DNA of 64,000 bases from Rhodothermales bacterium (GTDB taxonomy: Bacteria; Bacteroidota; Rhodothermia; Rhodothermales; JAHQVL01). Positions 44,910-53,874 of the stretch are shown here, in pieces. The position numbers and the translations under genes are program-made. The notes under the pieces were generated by a model, which saw only the letters and a program-made list of their open reading frames with translations, ran no database searches and was not told the DNA's origin. The stretch lies in contig JAWKNW010000007.1 of NCBI GenBank assembly GCA_041391505.1, forward strand, positions 124,001 through 188,000, written 5' to 3'. Numbering within the stretch: the stretch's first letter is position 1; each line of letters begins with the position of its first letter.

Positions 44910-45677
44910 ATGCAAGAGGACACTCCAACGACTGATACCCTCCGCTACAAGCGCGTGCTGCTGAAATTGAGCGGTGAAGCCCTGCTCGGAAAAAAGGATT
45001 ACGGCATTGACGACGAGGTGCTCACCGGCTACGCGAACGCGGTGCGGGATGCACGCCAGCTCGGCGCCGAAGTCGCCATCGTCATCGGCGGAGGCAACAT
45101 CTTCAGGGGCATCGACGCCAAGCAGGGCATGAAACGCGCGCATGCCGACTACATGGGCATGCTGGCCACGATGATCAACGCCATGGCCCTGCAGGATGCC
45201 CTCGAACAGGCCGGCCTCAAGACGCGCCTGCAGTCGAGCATCCACATGGACGAGATCGCCGAGCCCTTCATCCGCCGGCGCGCCATCCGTCATCTCGAAA
45301 AAGGCCGCGTCGTCATCTTTGGCGCGGGTACGGGGAATCCGTATTTTACGACCGACACGGCGGCGTCCCTGCGCGCGCTGGAGATCGATGCGGATGTGAT
45401 CCTCAAGGGCACGCGGGTAGACGGTATCTTCACCGCCGACCCCGAGAAGGACCCGACCGCGGAGCGCTTCGCCCGCATCCATGGGAGCGAGGTCATCCAG
45501 CGCGAATTGAAAGTAATGGATATGACCGCCTTCACGCTGTGCAAGGAAAGCCGGCAACCCATCATCGTCTTCAACATGGACGATCCGAGCAACCTGCTCC
45601 GGGTCATCAAGGGCGAATCGATCGGGACGCTCGTCTACTGGACCGGCCAGCCGGCTGTTTCCATGGCTCCCCGCTAG
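44910..45677 (+). CDS. pyrH: UMP kinase
   Basis: Phosphorylates UMP to UDP in pyrimidine synthesis. The 255 residues from the ATG at 44910 have YKRVLLKLSGEALLG, IVIGGGNIFRG, ADYMGMLATMINAMAL, FGAGTGNPYFTTDTAASLRA and MDMTAFTLC, matching the hexameric bacterial PyrH family. A GTG at 44904 is an alternative start. It precedes frr by 60 bases. Confidence 0.97.
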   Translation: MQEDTPTTDTLRYKRVLLKLSGEALLGKKDYGIDDEVLTGYANAVRDARQLGAEVAIVIGGGNIFRGIDAKQGMKRAHADYMGMLATMINAMALQDALEQAGLKTRLQSSIHMDEIAEPFIRRRAIRHLEKGRVVIFGAGTGNPYFTTDTAASLRALEIDADVILKGTRVDGIFTADPEKDPTAERFARIHGSEVIQRELKVMDMTAFTLCKESRQPIIVFNMDDPSNLLRVIKGESIGTLVYWTGQPAVSMAPR

Positions 45678-45737
45678 CAGAACGGGCAGCCTTCCCGTTG
45701 CACGATACCTCCCGAACTTTGACTGAAAGGTTGAACG

Positions 45738-46307
45738 ATGGTTGACGAGATGATCAAAATGGTGCTGGATGACGCCGAGGACAAGATGAATCGGGCGATG
45801 GAGCATCTGCGTCATGAGTTGAGCAGCATCCGGGCGGGCCGCGCCACGCCGGCCATGCTCGAGCATATCCGCGTTACGTATTACGGAGCGAATACCCCGC
45901 TCAACCAGATGGCCAACGTTTCGGCCCCGCAGCCGGACCTCCTCGTCGTCCAGCCCTGGGACCGCTCCGCGCTCAACGATATCGAGAAGGCCATCATCGC
46001 GGCCAACATCGGCGTGATGCCGTCCAACGACGGCGTCATCATCCGTGTGCCCGTCCCCCCGCTTTCCGAAGAACGCCGGCGCGACCTCGCCAAGACGGCC
46101 CGGACGCGCGGCGAAGACGCCCGCGTCGCCGTGCGCAACATCCGCCGGCACGTGAAGGACGAAATCAAGTCGCTCCAGCAGGACGAAAACCTCCCCGAGG
46201 ACATGCGCTACGAGGCGGAAGAGAAGCTGCAGGGGATGACGGACCGCCACATCGAGAGCATCGATAAACTGCTCCAGCGCAAGGAAGAGGAAATCATGGA
46301 AGTGTGA
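45738..46307 (+). CDS. frr: Ribosome recycling factor
   Basis: Splits the post-termination ribosome with EF-G. The 189 residues have the L-shaped coiled-coil/beta fold: LSSIRAGRATPAMLEHIRV, WDRSALNDIEKAI, IRVPVPPLSEERRRDL, and VRNIRRHVKDEIKSL with a C-terminal helix. An AAAGG sits seven bases before the ATG. It follows pyrH, the common order. Confidence 0.98.
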   Translation: MVDEMIKMVLDDAEDKMNRAMEHLRHELSSIRAGRATPAMLEHIRVTYYGANTPLNQMANVSAPQPDLLVVQPWDRSALNDIEKAIIAANIGVMPSNDGVIIRVPVPPLSEERRRDLAKTARTRGEDARVAVRNIRRHVKDEIKSLQQDENLPEDMRYEAEEKLQGMTDRHIESIDKLLQRKEEEIMEV

Positions 46308-46372
46308 GGCGGCGGCGGTCGGAACTTGTCTCCATGACTGGGGATATGCTAGACCCTGCTTCCTGACTCGAT

Positions 46373-46461
46373 GGAGAGATGACCGAGTGGCTGAAGGTGC
46401 ACGCCTGGAAAGCGTGTGTGCCCCTATCGGGGTACCGAGGGTTCGAATCCCTCTCTCTCCG
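46373..46461 (+). tRNA. tRNA-Ser (anticodon GGA)
   Basis: An 89-base class II tRNA with a long variable arm (GTGCCCCTATCGGGGTAC-type hairpin). The acceptor GGAGAGA pairs with TCTCTCC, the anticodon stem CACGC/GCGTG closes loop CTGGAAA, the T-loop is TTCGAAT and the discriminator is G. The GGA anticodon reads TCC/TCT serine codons. Confidence 0.95.
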
Positions 46462-46472
46462 CCGCGACTCCT

Positions 46473-46505
46473 GAGCCGGATCGCGCCCGCGATCCGGCTC
46501 TTTTA
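46473..46505 (+). terminator. Rho-independent terminator after tRNA-Ser
   Basis: GAGCCGGATCGCG and CGCGATCCGGCTC form a 13-bp perfect stem followed by TTTTAT. Confidence 0.93.
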
Positions 46506-46568
46506 TCATCGATCGTCTGGTATTGCCGGCCCCTTCTGGCGCCCCGGTTCAACCCTCCCCTAGCTCCT

Positions 46569-47450
46569 ATGATTGCAAGCATGACCGGCTTCGGCCGTGG
46601 CCGCGCCCAGAACGATACCCTGGCGCTCGTTGTCGAAATCCGCTCCGTAAACAGCCGCTACTGCGAGATTTCGTCGCGCATGCCCCGTCAGCTTGCCGAG
46701 TATGAGAATGCGGTTCAGAACCAGGTCAAGCTCTCGATCTCGCGGGGCCGGATCAGCATCTCCGTGCAGCCCGAGACGGCGGGCGACGTGGCCATGCCCG
46801 TTCGGATCGACCCCGTCCAGGTGCGGGGCTATACCCAGGTGCTGAAGACGCTGGCGCGGGAAGCCGGCATCGACGAACCGGTTTCTCTGAGCCATCTCTT
46901 GAACTTCCCGGATCTTATCACTACTGTCGAAGAGACCCTTGCACCGGGAGACGCCACGCGGGACCTGTTGATCGCCGCGACCGAAGAAGCCATCCAGCAA
47001 TTGTCCGCCATGCGGCTGCAGGAGGGCGAGGCGCTCCGGCAGGATCTCGCGATGCGGCTCAATCTGATCGAAGAGCGGCTTCGGGAAGTCGAAACCCGCG
47101 CACCGGAACGCATCGCCGAGGCCCGCGCCCGGATGACGGAACGCCTGGCCGAACTCTTCAGCGACGATCGGGTGGACCGCGACCGGCTCGAAATGGAGAT
47201 CGTCATGCTGTCCGATCGGCTCGACGTCACCGAGGAGTGCGTACGGCTGGCCTCGCATGTGCAGATGTTCCGCGAGGCCATGACGAGCGACGAGCCCGTC
47301 GGACGCAAGCTGAACTTCATCGTCCAGGAGATCAATCGCGAAGTGAACACCATCGGCTCGAAAGCCAACGATGCGCGTGTCGCTCACCTGGCCGTCGAGA
47401 TGAAAGAAGAGCTCGAAAAAATTCGAGAGCAAGTTCAAAATATTGAATGA
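46569..47450 (+). CDS. yicC: YicC family endoribonuclease
   Basis: 293 residues beginning MIASMTGFGRG, the conserved YicC opening. VEIRSVNSRYCEISSRMPR, RGRISISV and a C-terminal TIGSKANDARVAHLAVEMKEELEKIREQVQNIE complete the pattern. YicC proteins in E. coli and B. subtilis have been shown to cleave RNA. The upstream open frame from 46416 overlaps tRNA-Ser and is rejected. Its stop overlaps the gmk start by four bases, a usual neighbour. Confidence 0.95.
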   Translation: MIASMTGFGRGRAQNDTLALVVEIRSVNSRYCEISSRMPRQLAEYENAVQNQVKLSISRGRISISVQPETAGDVAMPVRIDPVQVRGYTQVLKTLAREAGIDEPVSLSHLLNFPDLITTVEETLAPGDATRDLLIAATEEAIQQLSAMRLQEGEALRQDLAMRLNLIEERLREVETRAPERIAEARARMTERLAELFSDDRVDRDRLEMEIVMLSDRLDVTEECVRLASHVQMFREAMTSDEPVGRKLNFIVQEINREVNTIGSKANDARVAHLAVEMKEELEKIREQVQNIE

Positions 47451-48049
47451 ACGCAACCCCATCCCGGTACGGCGTCGTAGTGCTGACAGCGCCCAGTGGC
47501 GCCGGCAAGACCACGATTGCACGGCGGGTTCTCGCGGCATGCCCCACGCTTAAGTTTTCGGTCTCCGCCACCACGCGCCCGCCCCGCGATTACGAAAAGG
47601 AAGGCATCCATTACCATTTCCTGTCCGCGGCCGAGTTCGAACGGCGGGTCGACGCCGGCGATTTCCTCGAATACGAGGAGGTCTACCCCGGCTGCTACTA
47701 CGGCACGCTGCTCTCCGAGATCGAACGGATCGGACGCGTCGGCACCGCGCTGCTCGACCTGGATGTGCGCGGCGCCATGCGCGTCAAGGAATTGCTGGGC
47801 GACGACGCCCTCGTGCTCTTCATCCGACCGCCTTCCATGGCGGCCCTCGAAGATCGCCTCTCGAATCGCGGGACGGAGTCCGAGGATCGGTTAAAGGTGC
47901 GGCTGGATCGGGCGAAAATGGAGATGGGGTACGCGTCGCGGTGCGACCACGTCGTCCTGAACGACGACCTCGAAACGGCGGTGGAGGAAACATTAGAGCT
48001 GATACGCGAGTTTCTGGCCGAGCGAAATCACGCGACGACGGACATCTGA
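47447..48049 (+). CDS. gmk: Guanylate kinase
   Basis: Phosphorylates GMP to GDP. The 200 residues have the P-loop TAPSGAGKTTI, SVSATTRPPRDYEKEGIHYHF, DFLEYEEVYPGCYYGT and the LLDLDVRGAMRVKELL block. Translationally coupled to yicC (ATGA) and followed 64 bases later by rpoZ, a widespread order. Confidence 0.97.
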   Translation: MNATPSRYGVVVLTAPSGAGKTTIARRVLAACPTLKFSVSATTRPPRDYEKEGIHYHFLSAAEFERRVDAGDFLEYEEVYPGCYYGTLLSEIERIGRVGTALLDLDVRGAMRVKELLGDDALVLFIRPPSMAALEDRLSNRGTESEDRLKVRLDRAKMEMGYASRCDHVVLNDDLETAVEETLELIREFLAERNHATTDI

Positions 48050-48113
48050 CGCCTCTTTCCGGCCGGATGCCGGCGTACTTTATTCTCTGCGATACCAAGC
48101 CCTATCCGTATTT

Positions 48114-48416
48114 ATGGCCATTCGAACCATCGACGTAAGCGCGCTGACCAGCGAAACGGGCAGCATCTTCGAAACCGTTGCGATCCTCTCGAAGCGTGCC
48201 CGTCAGTTGTCCTCCAAGGGGAAGGCCGAACTGGATGAGAAGCTGTCCTATTTCGAAGGGTTTGGCCCCGAGATGGAAGACACGCGGATGACGGAAGAGC
48301 AGGTGCGCACCTCGATCGAATACGAAAAGCGGGCCAAGCCGCCGGAAGTGGCGATCAACGAGATGCTCGACCGCGAGATCTACTTCCGTAATCCGAACGA
48401 GGACGAAGGCCTCTGA
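48114..48416 (+). CDS. rpoZ: DNA-directed RNA polymerase omega subunit
   Basis: 100 residues. GSIFETVAILSKRARQL and EYEKRAKPPEVAINEMLD match the Bacteroidota form of omega, which assists assembly of the beta' subunit. The position between gmk and coaBC is the standard one. It begins 64 bases after gmk. Confidence 0.9.
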   Translation: MAIRTIDVSALTSETGSIFETVAILSKRARQLSSKGKAELDEKLSYFEGFGPEMEDTRMTEEQVRTSIEYEKRAKPPEVAINEMLDREIYFRNPNEDEGL

Positions 48417-48450
48417 TCGGCGCGCGCGGCCTCGTCCGGCGTCCATCGCC

Positions 48451-49656
48451 ATGAGCGCCTCCCTATCTCTCGAAGGCCGCAAGCTCATTCTGGGCGTTTG
48501 CGGCAGCATCGCCGCGTATAAAGCGGCCGAACTGACGCGGTTGCTGAAAAAAGCCGGCGCCGAGGTACAGGTGCTGATGACTGCCGGCGCCACACGGTTT
48601 ATCGCCCCGCTCACCCTCGGCACCCTCTCCGGCCGCGACGTCCCCATCGAGATTTTCCCGGACACGCCGGCCATGGGCTGGACGCGTCACGTCGAACTCG
48701 GCCTCTGGGCCGACCTGTTTGTCGTCGCTCCCGCAACCGCGGACACCATCGCCAAACTCGCTCACGGCGCCTGTGATTCGATGCTGACCGCCACGGCGCT
48801 GTCGGCCCGCTGCCCCATCCTCGTGTGCCCCGCGATGGACCACGACATGTTCCTCCATCCGGCCACGACCGCCAACCTGGCCACGTTGCGGGACTACGGA
48901 TACCGCATCATGCCGCCGGAGCACGGACCGCTCGCGAGCGGCCTCATCGGCCAGGGACGCCTGCCCGAGCCCGAACAGATCCTCAAACGCATCCTCGGCG
49001 AGCTGCAGCCGGCCTCGTTGCCCGACCTCGCCGGCAAACACGTGCTGGTCACCGCCGGTCCGACGCGCGAGGCCATCGATCCCGTCCGTTTTCTCTCCAA
49101 CCACTCCACCGGCACGATGGGTTACGCGCTCGCCGATGCCGCCTCACGCGCCGGCGCGCGCGTGACGCTCGTGAGTGGCCCCACCGCCCTGCAACCACCG
49201 CACGGCGTCACCTTCGTGGGCGTCGAGTCGGCCGCCGAGATGGCGGATGCCGTGTTATCCCGCAGCGACGCCGACCTCGTCATCATGGCCGCGGCCGTGG
49301 CAGACTACACGCCGGCGGAACGCTCCGACACCAAAGTAAAAAAGGCGGACGGCGACCTCTCCATCGCACTTCGCCGCACCATCGATATTCTGGCCACGCT
49401 GGGCGCGCAGAAAAGACCCGACCAGATCCTGGTGGGCTTTGCGCTGGAGACCGACCACGGCATCGAGCACGCCCAGGGCAAACTCGCGCGCAAAAACCTC
49501 GACTGGATCGTGCTCAACGACATGACCGAGCCCGGCGCCGGCTTCGGAACGGGCACGAACAAAGTGACGCTGCTCGCCCGCGATGGCCGGCAGGAAGCCC
49601 TCCCGCTCATGCCGAAACCTCAGGTCGCGGCCGCTATCCTTCGGCGGATCGCCTGA
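48451..49656 (+). CDS. coaBC: Bifunctional phosphopantothenoylcysteine decarboxylase/synthase
   Basis: 401 residues. The CoaC half (about 10-185) is a flavoprotein with GVCGSIAAYKAAEL, a WTRHVELG active His, PATADTIAKLAHG and PAMDHDMF. The CoaB half (about 195-400) has VLVTAGPTREAIDPVRFLSNHSTGTMGYALADAA and a KKADGDLSIALRRTIDIL block. These catalyse steps 2 and 3 of coenzyme A synthesis. Its 3' end overlaps the convergent hydroxylase gene by 23 bases. Confidence 0.97.
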   Translation: MSASLSLEGRKLILGVCGSIAAYKAAELTRLLKKAGAEVQVLMTAGATRFIAPLTLGTLSGRDVPIEIFPDTPAMGWTRHVELGLWADLFVVAPATADTIAKLAHGACDSMLTATALSARCPILVCPAMDHDMFLHPATTANLATLRDYGYRIMPPEHGPLASGLIGQGRLPEPEQILKRILGELQPASLPDLAGKHVLVTAGPTREAIDPVRFLSNHSTGTMGYALADAASRAGARVTLVSGPTALQPPHGVTFVGVESAAEMADAVLSRSDADLVIMAAAVADYTPAERSDTKVKKADGDLSIALRRTIDILATLGAQKRPDQILVGFALETDHGIEHAQGKLARKNLDWIVLNDMTEPGAGFGTGTNKVTLLARDGRQEALPLMPKPQVAAAILRRIA

Positions 49657-50506
49657 CGGACCGATCTTCCTCGGCCCCTTCCGATCTCGGGATCGACAGA
49701 AAAGGCGTCCTGACCATCCCCCCAACGGTCTGGTAGCGTTCGTCATCCATTTCATCCAACCCGATCCGCAGGGTTGAGAGATCCTTTCTGATCCGGAAAG
49801 ACCGCCCGAGGCGGTCCCAGATGGAGAACAGCGAGCTGTAGTTGGAGTCCGTTTCAGGCTGCCAGCGGGAATGGTGCACCTTGTGCATCGCCGGCGTCAC
49901 GATCACCGTGCGCAGGGCGCGATCGAGCCGATCGGGGAAAAAGATGTTGGCGTGCTGCGTCTGAACCACCGCGAACATCAGCGTCTCATACACCAGCAGC
50001 TCCCACAGATGCGCGCCGGCCAGGATCAGCACCGGCACGCGCAAGAGCGACGACAGCACGATCTCGCCCAGGTGAAAACGACTGGCGGTGGTGACATCCA
50101 TGTGCGGATCCGCATGATGCACCCGATGAAAACGCCACAGGAACGGAACGACATGATTGACGCGGTGCCACACATACATCCAGGCATCGATCAACAGCAT
50201 CGCCCCGACCGCGTGGGCCCAGCCCGGGATGCCGAAACGCGCGCTCAGCTGGTTCATGATGCCGAACTGGTTGGCTTCCGCCCAGGCGGTCGCCAGGAAC
50301 CAGAGCCACACGAAGCCCAGCGACACGACGAGACCGTTCAGGGCGCCGAGGAGCAGATTGCGTACGGCATGCCGGCCGCGCGACCCCGGTTCGCCCCGGA
50401 AAAAGTCGTAGAACGGATGCGCGTGTTCCAGCAGCGCGAGGATCACCAGGCCGGCGATCATGGCGAGGGTTTGCCCCTGCTGGAGCATCCGAATGTAGGG
50501 ATCCAT
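49634..50506 (-). CDS. Fatty acid hydroxylase / sterol desaturase family protein (paralogue 2)
   Basis: 290 residues from the ATG at 50506. Four or more hydrophobic segments and the histidine clusters HRVNH, HRVHHADPH and HKVHH bind a di-iron site. It shares the design of the gene at 14503-15345, including PAMHKVHH versus PNMHRVHH and DSNYSSLFSIWDRL versus DSNFGNIFSFWDRL, so the two are diverged paralogues. The upstream ATG codons at 50623 and 50560 would add 18-39 residues and are less likely. Substrate unknown. Convergent with coaBC. Confidence 0.88.
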   Translation of the reverse strand: MDPYIRMLQQGQTLAMIAGLVILALLEHAHPFYDFFRGEPGSRGRHAVRNLLLGALNGLVVSLGFVWLWFLATAWAEANQFGIMNQLSARFGIPGWAHAVGAMLLIDAWMYVWHRVNHVVPFLWRFHRVHHADPHMDVTTASRFHLGEIVLSSLLRVPVLILAGAHLWELLVYETLMFAVVQTQHANIFFPDRLDRALRTVIVTPAMHKVHHSRWQPETDSNYSSLFSIWDRLGRSFRIRKDLSTLRIGLDEMDDERYQTVGGMVRTPFLSIPRSEGAEEDRSVRRSAEG

Positions 50507-50658
50507 AATGACCAGGGAGGAGTGTGTCGGTGAGATCAAAAATACATCGTGCGCCCGCATCCGGGTAAGCGAGGCAGCGTCGCGTTTCCTATCTTGACGG
50601 CAGCCCGGGGGCTGTTCAACCACGCTTTTCCGCTCATCGCTCAGACCGGTATACGATC

Positions 50659-51525
50659 ATGGAGGATCCTCGCTCCCTGCTCAAGCAGGCCATCGCGTTC
50701 GAGCTGGCGCTGCAAGGGCCCTACGTGCCGATCGAGCCCGCGAAACCGGAAGAGCGGGCTGCCGCCGTTGCGGATGAAACGCCCCCCCTCGCAATCACGC
50801 CGGTCGATCCGGCCCCTCTCCCCCCACCATCACCGATTGACACCCCGCAACGGCCCATGACCGAACCCCACGCTGGAGCCCCCGAGACCCCGCCCCGAGC
50901 ACAGGATGGCTCGCCCTACAAACGCATTGAAGCCCTGATCGCACCGACTTCACCGCTCCATGCGATGACGACGCTGGATGAAGTGCGGGATTACGTCGCC
51001 TCCACCGTGCTCATCCCGCTGGATACGACGCGCATCAACCCGGTATTCGGCGTGGGCAATCCGCATGCGGATCTGATGGTCATCGGGGAAGCTCCGGGCG
51101 CCGATGAAGACCAGAAGGGGGAGCCGTTTGTAGGCCGCGCCGGCCAGCTCCTGACGAAGATCCTGGAAGCCATCCATTTCACGCGGGATGACGTGTACAT
51201 CGCCAACATCCTCAAAAGCCGGCCACCCAACAACCGCGATCCACTGCCCGATGAAGTGGCCGCGCACATCCCGATCCTGTACAAACAGATTGCCCTCATC
51301 CAACCCAAATTGATCCTGTGCGTGGGCAAGACGGCCGGCAATAACCTGCTCGAAAAACAGGTCACCCTCGCTTCGCTGCGTGGCAAATTCAACGATTTTC
51401 ATGGCATCCCGACGATGGTCACCTACCATCCCGCCGCCCTGCTCCGAAACCCGCAATGGAAGCGCCCGACCTGGGAGGACGTCCAGATGCTGCGCGATAA
51501 ATACGACGAACTAACCGCACCCTGA
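50659..51525 (+). CDS. Uracil-DNA glycosylase family 4/5-type, lacking Fe-S cysteines
   Basis: Removes uracil from DNA in family members. The 288 residues have a variable, proline-rich N-terminus (1-95) and a UDG fold: active-site GEAPGADED (143-151), PFVGRAGQLL, NILKSRPPNNRDPL and a C-terminal TYHPAALLR. Family 4 enzymes hold a 4Fe-4S cluster with four cysteines; here those positions are Thr116, Ile119, Ser187 and His203, with the same 16-residue spacing between the last two. Only one cysteine (LILCVGK) remains in the protein. It is divergent from hydroxylase 2 and upstream of dnaB. Confidence 0.9.
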   Translation: MEDPRSLLKQAIAFELALQGPYVPIEPAKPEERAAAVADETPPLAITPVDPAPLPPPSPIDTPQRPMTEPHAGAPETPPRAQDGSPYKRIEALIAPTSPLHAMTTLDEVRDYVASTVLIPLDTTRINPVFGVGNPHADLMVIGEAPGADEDQKGEPFVGRAGQLLTKILEAIHFTRDDVYIANILKSRPPNNRDPLPDEVAAHIPILYKQIALIQPKLILCVGKTAGNNLLEKQVTLASLRGKFNDFHGIPTMVTYHPAALLRNPQWKRPTWEDVQMLRDKYDELTAP

Positions 51526-51622
51526 GCGCGTAGCAGACGGACCTTAGCTGCTATGGCGCTGCGGCTCCGCCGAACCGGCGCGACCGCGATGTGGGTATCG
51601 AACCAGGAATCCGTACCGCTGC

Positions 51623-53188
51623 ATGTCCGACTACGACGACCCGAATCCGCCCCGATTCAACATTTCGGAAGACGGGGCCAGCTATCCACTGGACAAGATG
51701 ACGCAGCGCGAGCGCTCGCCGCGCGCGGCCGGGAAGCGCATGGTCGAACAGGGCGGGCGGATGCCGCCGCAGGCTACCGAGGTGGAAAAGTCGGTCCTGG
51801 GCGCCATGCTGATCGAGCGCGACGCGATCCCGCGCGCCATCGAAATCCTGCCGCCGGACACCTTCTATCTGACGCGGCATCAGATCATCTACCACGGTGT
51901 GCTGGCGCTCTTCGAACGCGGCAACCCGGTCGACATCATCACCCTGACGGAAGAACTGCGCCGGCGCGGCCAGCTTGAGGAAATCGGGGGCTCCTATTAC
52001 CTGACCGAGCTGACGACACACGTCGACACGGCCGCCAACGTCGAATACCACGCCCGGATCATCGCCGAGAAATCGCTGCTCCGGAAGATGATCGAGACGA
52101 TGACGGGCTTGATCGGGCAGGCCTACGAACCCAGCACGGACGCCTTCGAGCTGCTCGACTCCAGCGAGCGCGAGATCTTCAGGATCTCCGACAACCAGTT
52201 GCGCCGCTCGGCGACCTCGATGAACGAGGTGCTGAAAGGCACGCTGGCCTCGCTGGAAGCCGTCCATGGCCGCGAGGGCGGCATCACCGGGGTGCCGAGC
52301 GGCTTCACGCGGCTGGACGACATGACCGGTGGATGGCAAAAAACCGACCTCATCATCCTGGCCGCACGCCCGTCGATGGGGAAGACGGCATTCAGCCTGG
52401 CCGTGGCCCGCAATGCGGCGCTGCACCCGGAGAGTCCCGCCGGCGTCGCCATCTTTTCGCTGGAAATGGGCGCCCAGCAGCTGGCGCAGCGTCTGCTGAC
52501 GTCCGAGGCCCGCGTCGATGCGCAGGCGGCCCGAACCGGCCGGCTCCGCGACGAGGACTGGCCCCGGCTCGCGCGCGCCGCCGGCAAGCTGTCGGCGGCC
52601 CCGATTTATATCGACGACACGCCGGGCCTGAGCGTGCTGGAACTGCGCGCCAAGTGCCGGCGGCTCAAGGCCGAACACAATATCGGGCTCGTGATCGTCG
52701 ACTACCTCCAGCTCATGCACGGCAGCGGTGGCGGCAAAAACGCGAACCGCGAACAGGAAATCGCGCAGATATCGCGCTCGCTCAAGTCGCTCGCCAAAGA
52801 ACTCGACGTGCCCGTCATCGCCCTGTCGCAGCTCAGCCGCGCGGTCGAAACCCGCGGCGGCGACAAACGGCCGCAGTTGTCCGACCTGCGCGAATCCGGC
52901 TCCATCGAACAGGATGCCGACCTCGTCGCGTTTATCTACCGCGCGGAACGCTACGGCATCACGGTGGACGAAAACGGCAATTCAACCGAAGGCATCGGCG
53001 AAATCATCATTGCCAAGCAACGCAACGGTCCGATCGGAGACGTTCAGCTCGCGTTCGTGAACCAGTACGCGCGCTTCGAAAACCTGACCGGCTACATCCA
53101 GGAGCAGAGCGGCTCGTACGACTTCGGCGGAGACCGGGGCGGGCCGCCGGCGATTCCCCTTCCGCCAGGCGGCGACGCCCCGTTCTAA
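51623..53188 (+). CDS. dnaB: Replicative DNA helicase DnaB
   Basis: Hexameric helicase that unwinds DNA at the fork. The 521 residues have the N-terminal domain with PPQATEVEKSVLGAMLIE, a linker, and the RecA-like C-terminal domain with Walker A ARPSMGKTAFSLA, Walker B VIVDYLQLM and the SLKSLAKELDVPVIALSQLSR block. The C-terminal tail is Gly/Pro-rich. No intein is present. It follows the UDG gene by 97 bases. Confidence 0.98.
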   Translation: MSDYDDPNPPRFNISEDGASYPLDKMTQRERSPRAAGKRMVEQGGRMPPQATEVEKSVLGAMLIERDAIPRAIEILPPDTFYLTRHQIIYHGVLALFERGNPVDIITLTEELRRRGQLEEIGGSYYLTELTTHVDTAANVEYHARIIAEKSLLRKMIETMTGLIGQAYEPSTDAFELLDSSEREIFRISDNQLRRSATSMNEVLKGTLASLEAVHGREGGITGVPSGFTRLDDMTGGWQKTDLIILAARPSMGKTAFSLAVARNAALHPESPAGVAIFSLEMGAQQLAQRLLTSEARVDAQAARTGRLRDEDWPRLARAAGKLSAAPIYIDDTPGLSVLELRAKCRRLKAEHNIGLVIVDYLQLMHGSGGGKNANREQEIAQISRSLKSLAKELDVPVIALSQLSRAVETRGGDKRPQLSDLRESGSIEQDADLVAFIYRAERYGITVDENGNSTEGIGEIIIAKQRNGPIGDVQLAFVNQYARFENLTGYIQEQSGSYDFGGDRGGPPAIPLPPGGDAPF

Positions 53189-53215
53189 GCGGCACACCAG
53201 ACCGTTTTCCGGCGA

Positions 53216-53785
53216 TCAGGGAACGATCGACACCGGGAAATCGATGTCGACATCCGTCTCGTCACTCCGGCCGGTCCCGTCTTTAGGCGACGCGTCGTAG
53301 TGGCTCAGGGCTACATTGAACGTGCCCGTCGCCGCGCCGCCATCGCTCACCGCCAGCGTGAAAGCCAGACCGATGGGCAGGTTGTTGGCATCCTGATCGG
53401 TGATCGTCACAGTGATGCGATCCGCTATGCCGCCCTCGGCCTGATACCAGAACTGGTGCTCTTCCGCCTCGGCCTGCACCTCCGCGGTGATATCCTCATC
53501 GTTCACACCGTCGTAGAGGACGATCGTGCCGGTATACGTTTCGCCGGCGGTGAGCTGGATCGCGTCGATGGTCAGATTGGCGCCATCCCCGTCCGGGTCG
53601 TCCGCCTGCACGACGACGGCAGAGCCGCCACTCATGGGCGTGAGCGTCAGCCGCACCTGGGTGATGAACTCCGTCTCGCCGGCGGAGGGATCGGGCTCCT
53701 CCGAGTCGCAACCGGAGAGAAAAGGAATCGCCGCCACGAGGGCCAGCGATGAAACGATACGAAGGGTGTTCGGTAGGTTGTTCAT
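53216..53785 (-). CDS. Lipoprotein associated with TonB receptor
   Basis: 189 residues from the ATG at 53785, where a lipobox FLSGC (Cys about 25) follows a hydrophobic leader. The mature part is a beta-rich domain with acidic DPDGDGANLTID and EEHQFWYQAEGG. Similar small lipoproteins commonly follow metal-type TonB receptors in Bacteroidota, by recall. The leader before the start has AACCC repeats. It lies 89 bases downstream of the TonB receptor on the same strand, so co-transcription is likely. Ligand unknown. Confidence 0.7.
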   Translation of the reverse strand: MNNLPNTLRIVSSLALVAAIPFLSGCDSEEPDPSAGETEFITQVRLTLTPMSGGSAVVVQADDPDGDGANLTIDAIQLTAGETYTGTIVLYDGVNDEDITAEVQAEAEEHQFWYQAEGGIADRITVTITDQDANNLPIGLAFTLAVSDGGAATGTFNVALSHYDASPKDGTGRSDETDVDIDFPVSIVP

Positions 53786-53874
53786 GGTTTCCTGGGTTGG
53801 GTTGGGTTGAACATGACCCGGCCCCGGCGTTGCCGCGCCGGATGCCCGGGTTTCCTGGACGTCCGATGGGCGCT

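Noticed and set aside
46373..46568. Upstream extension of yicC from 46416
   Set aside because: Would translate through tRNA-Ser and its terminator; the ATG at 46569 gives the conserved MIASMTGFGRG.
48060..48120. Separate short gene between gmk and rpoZ
   Set aside because: Only 64 bases; no start-stop frame with a motif.
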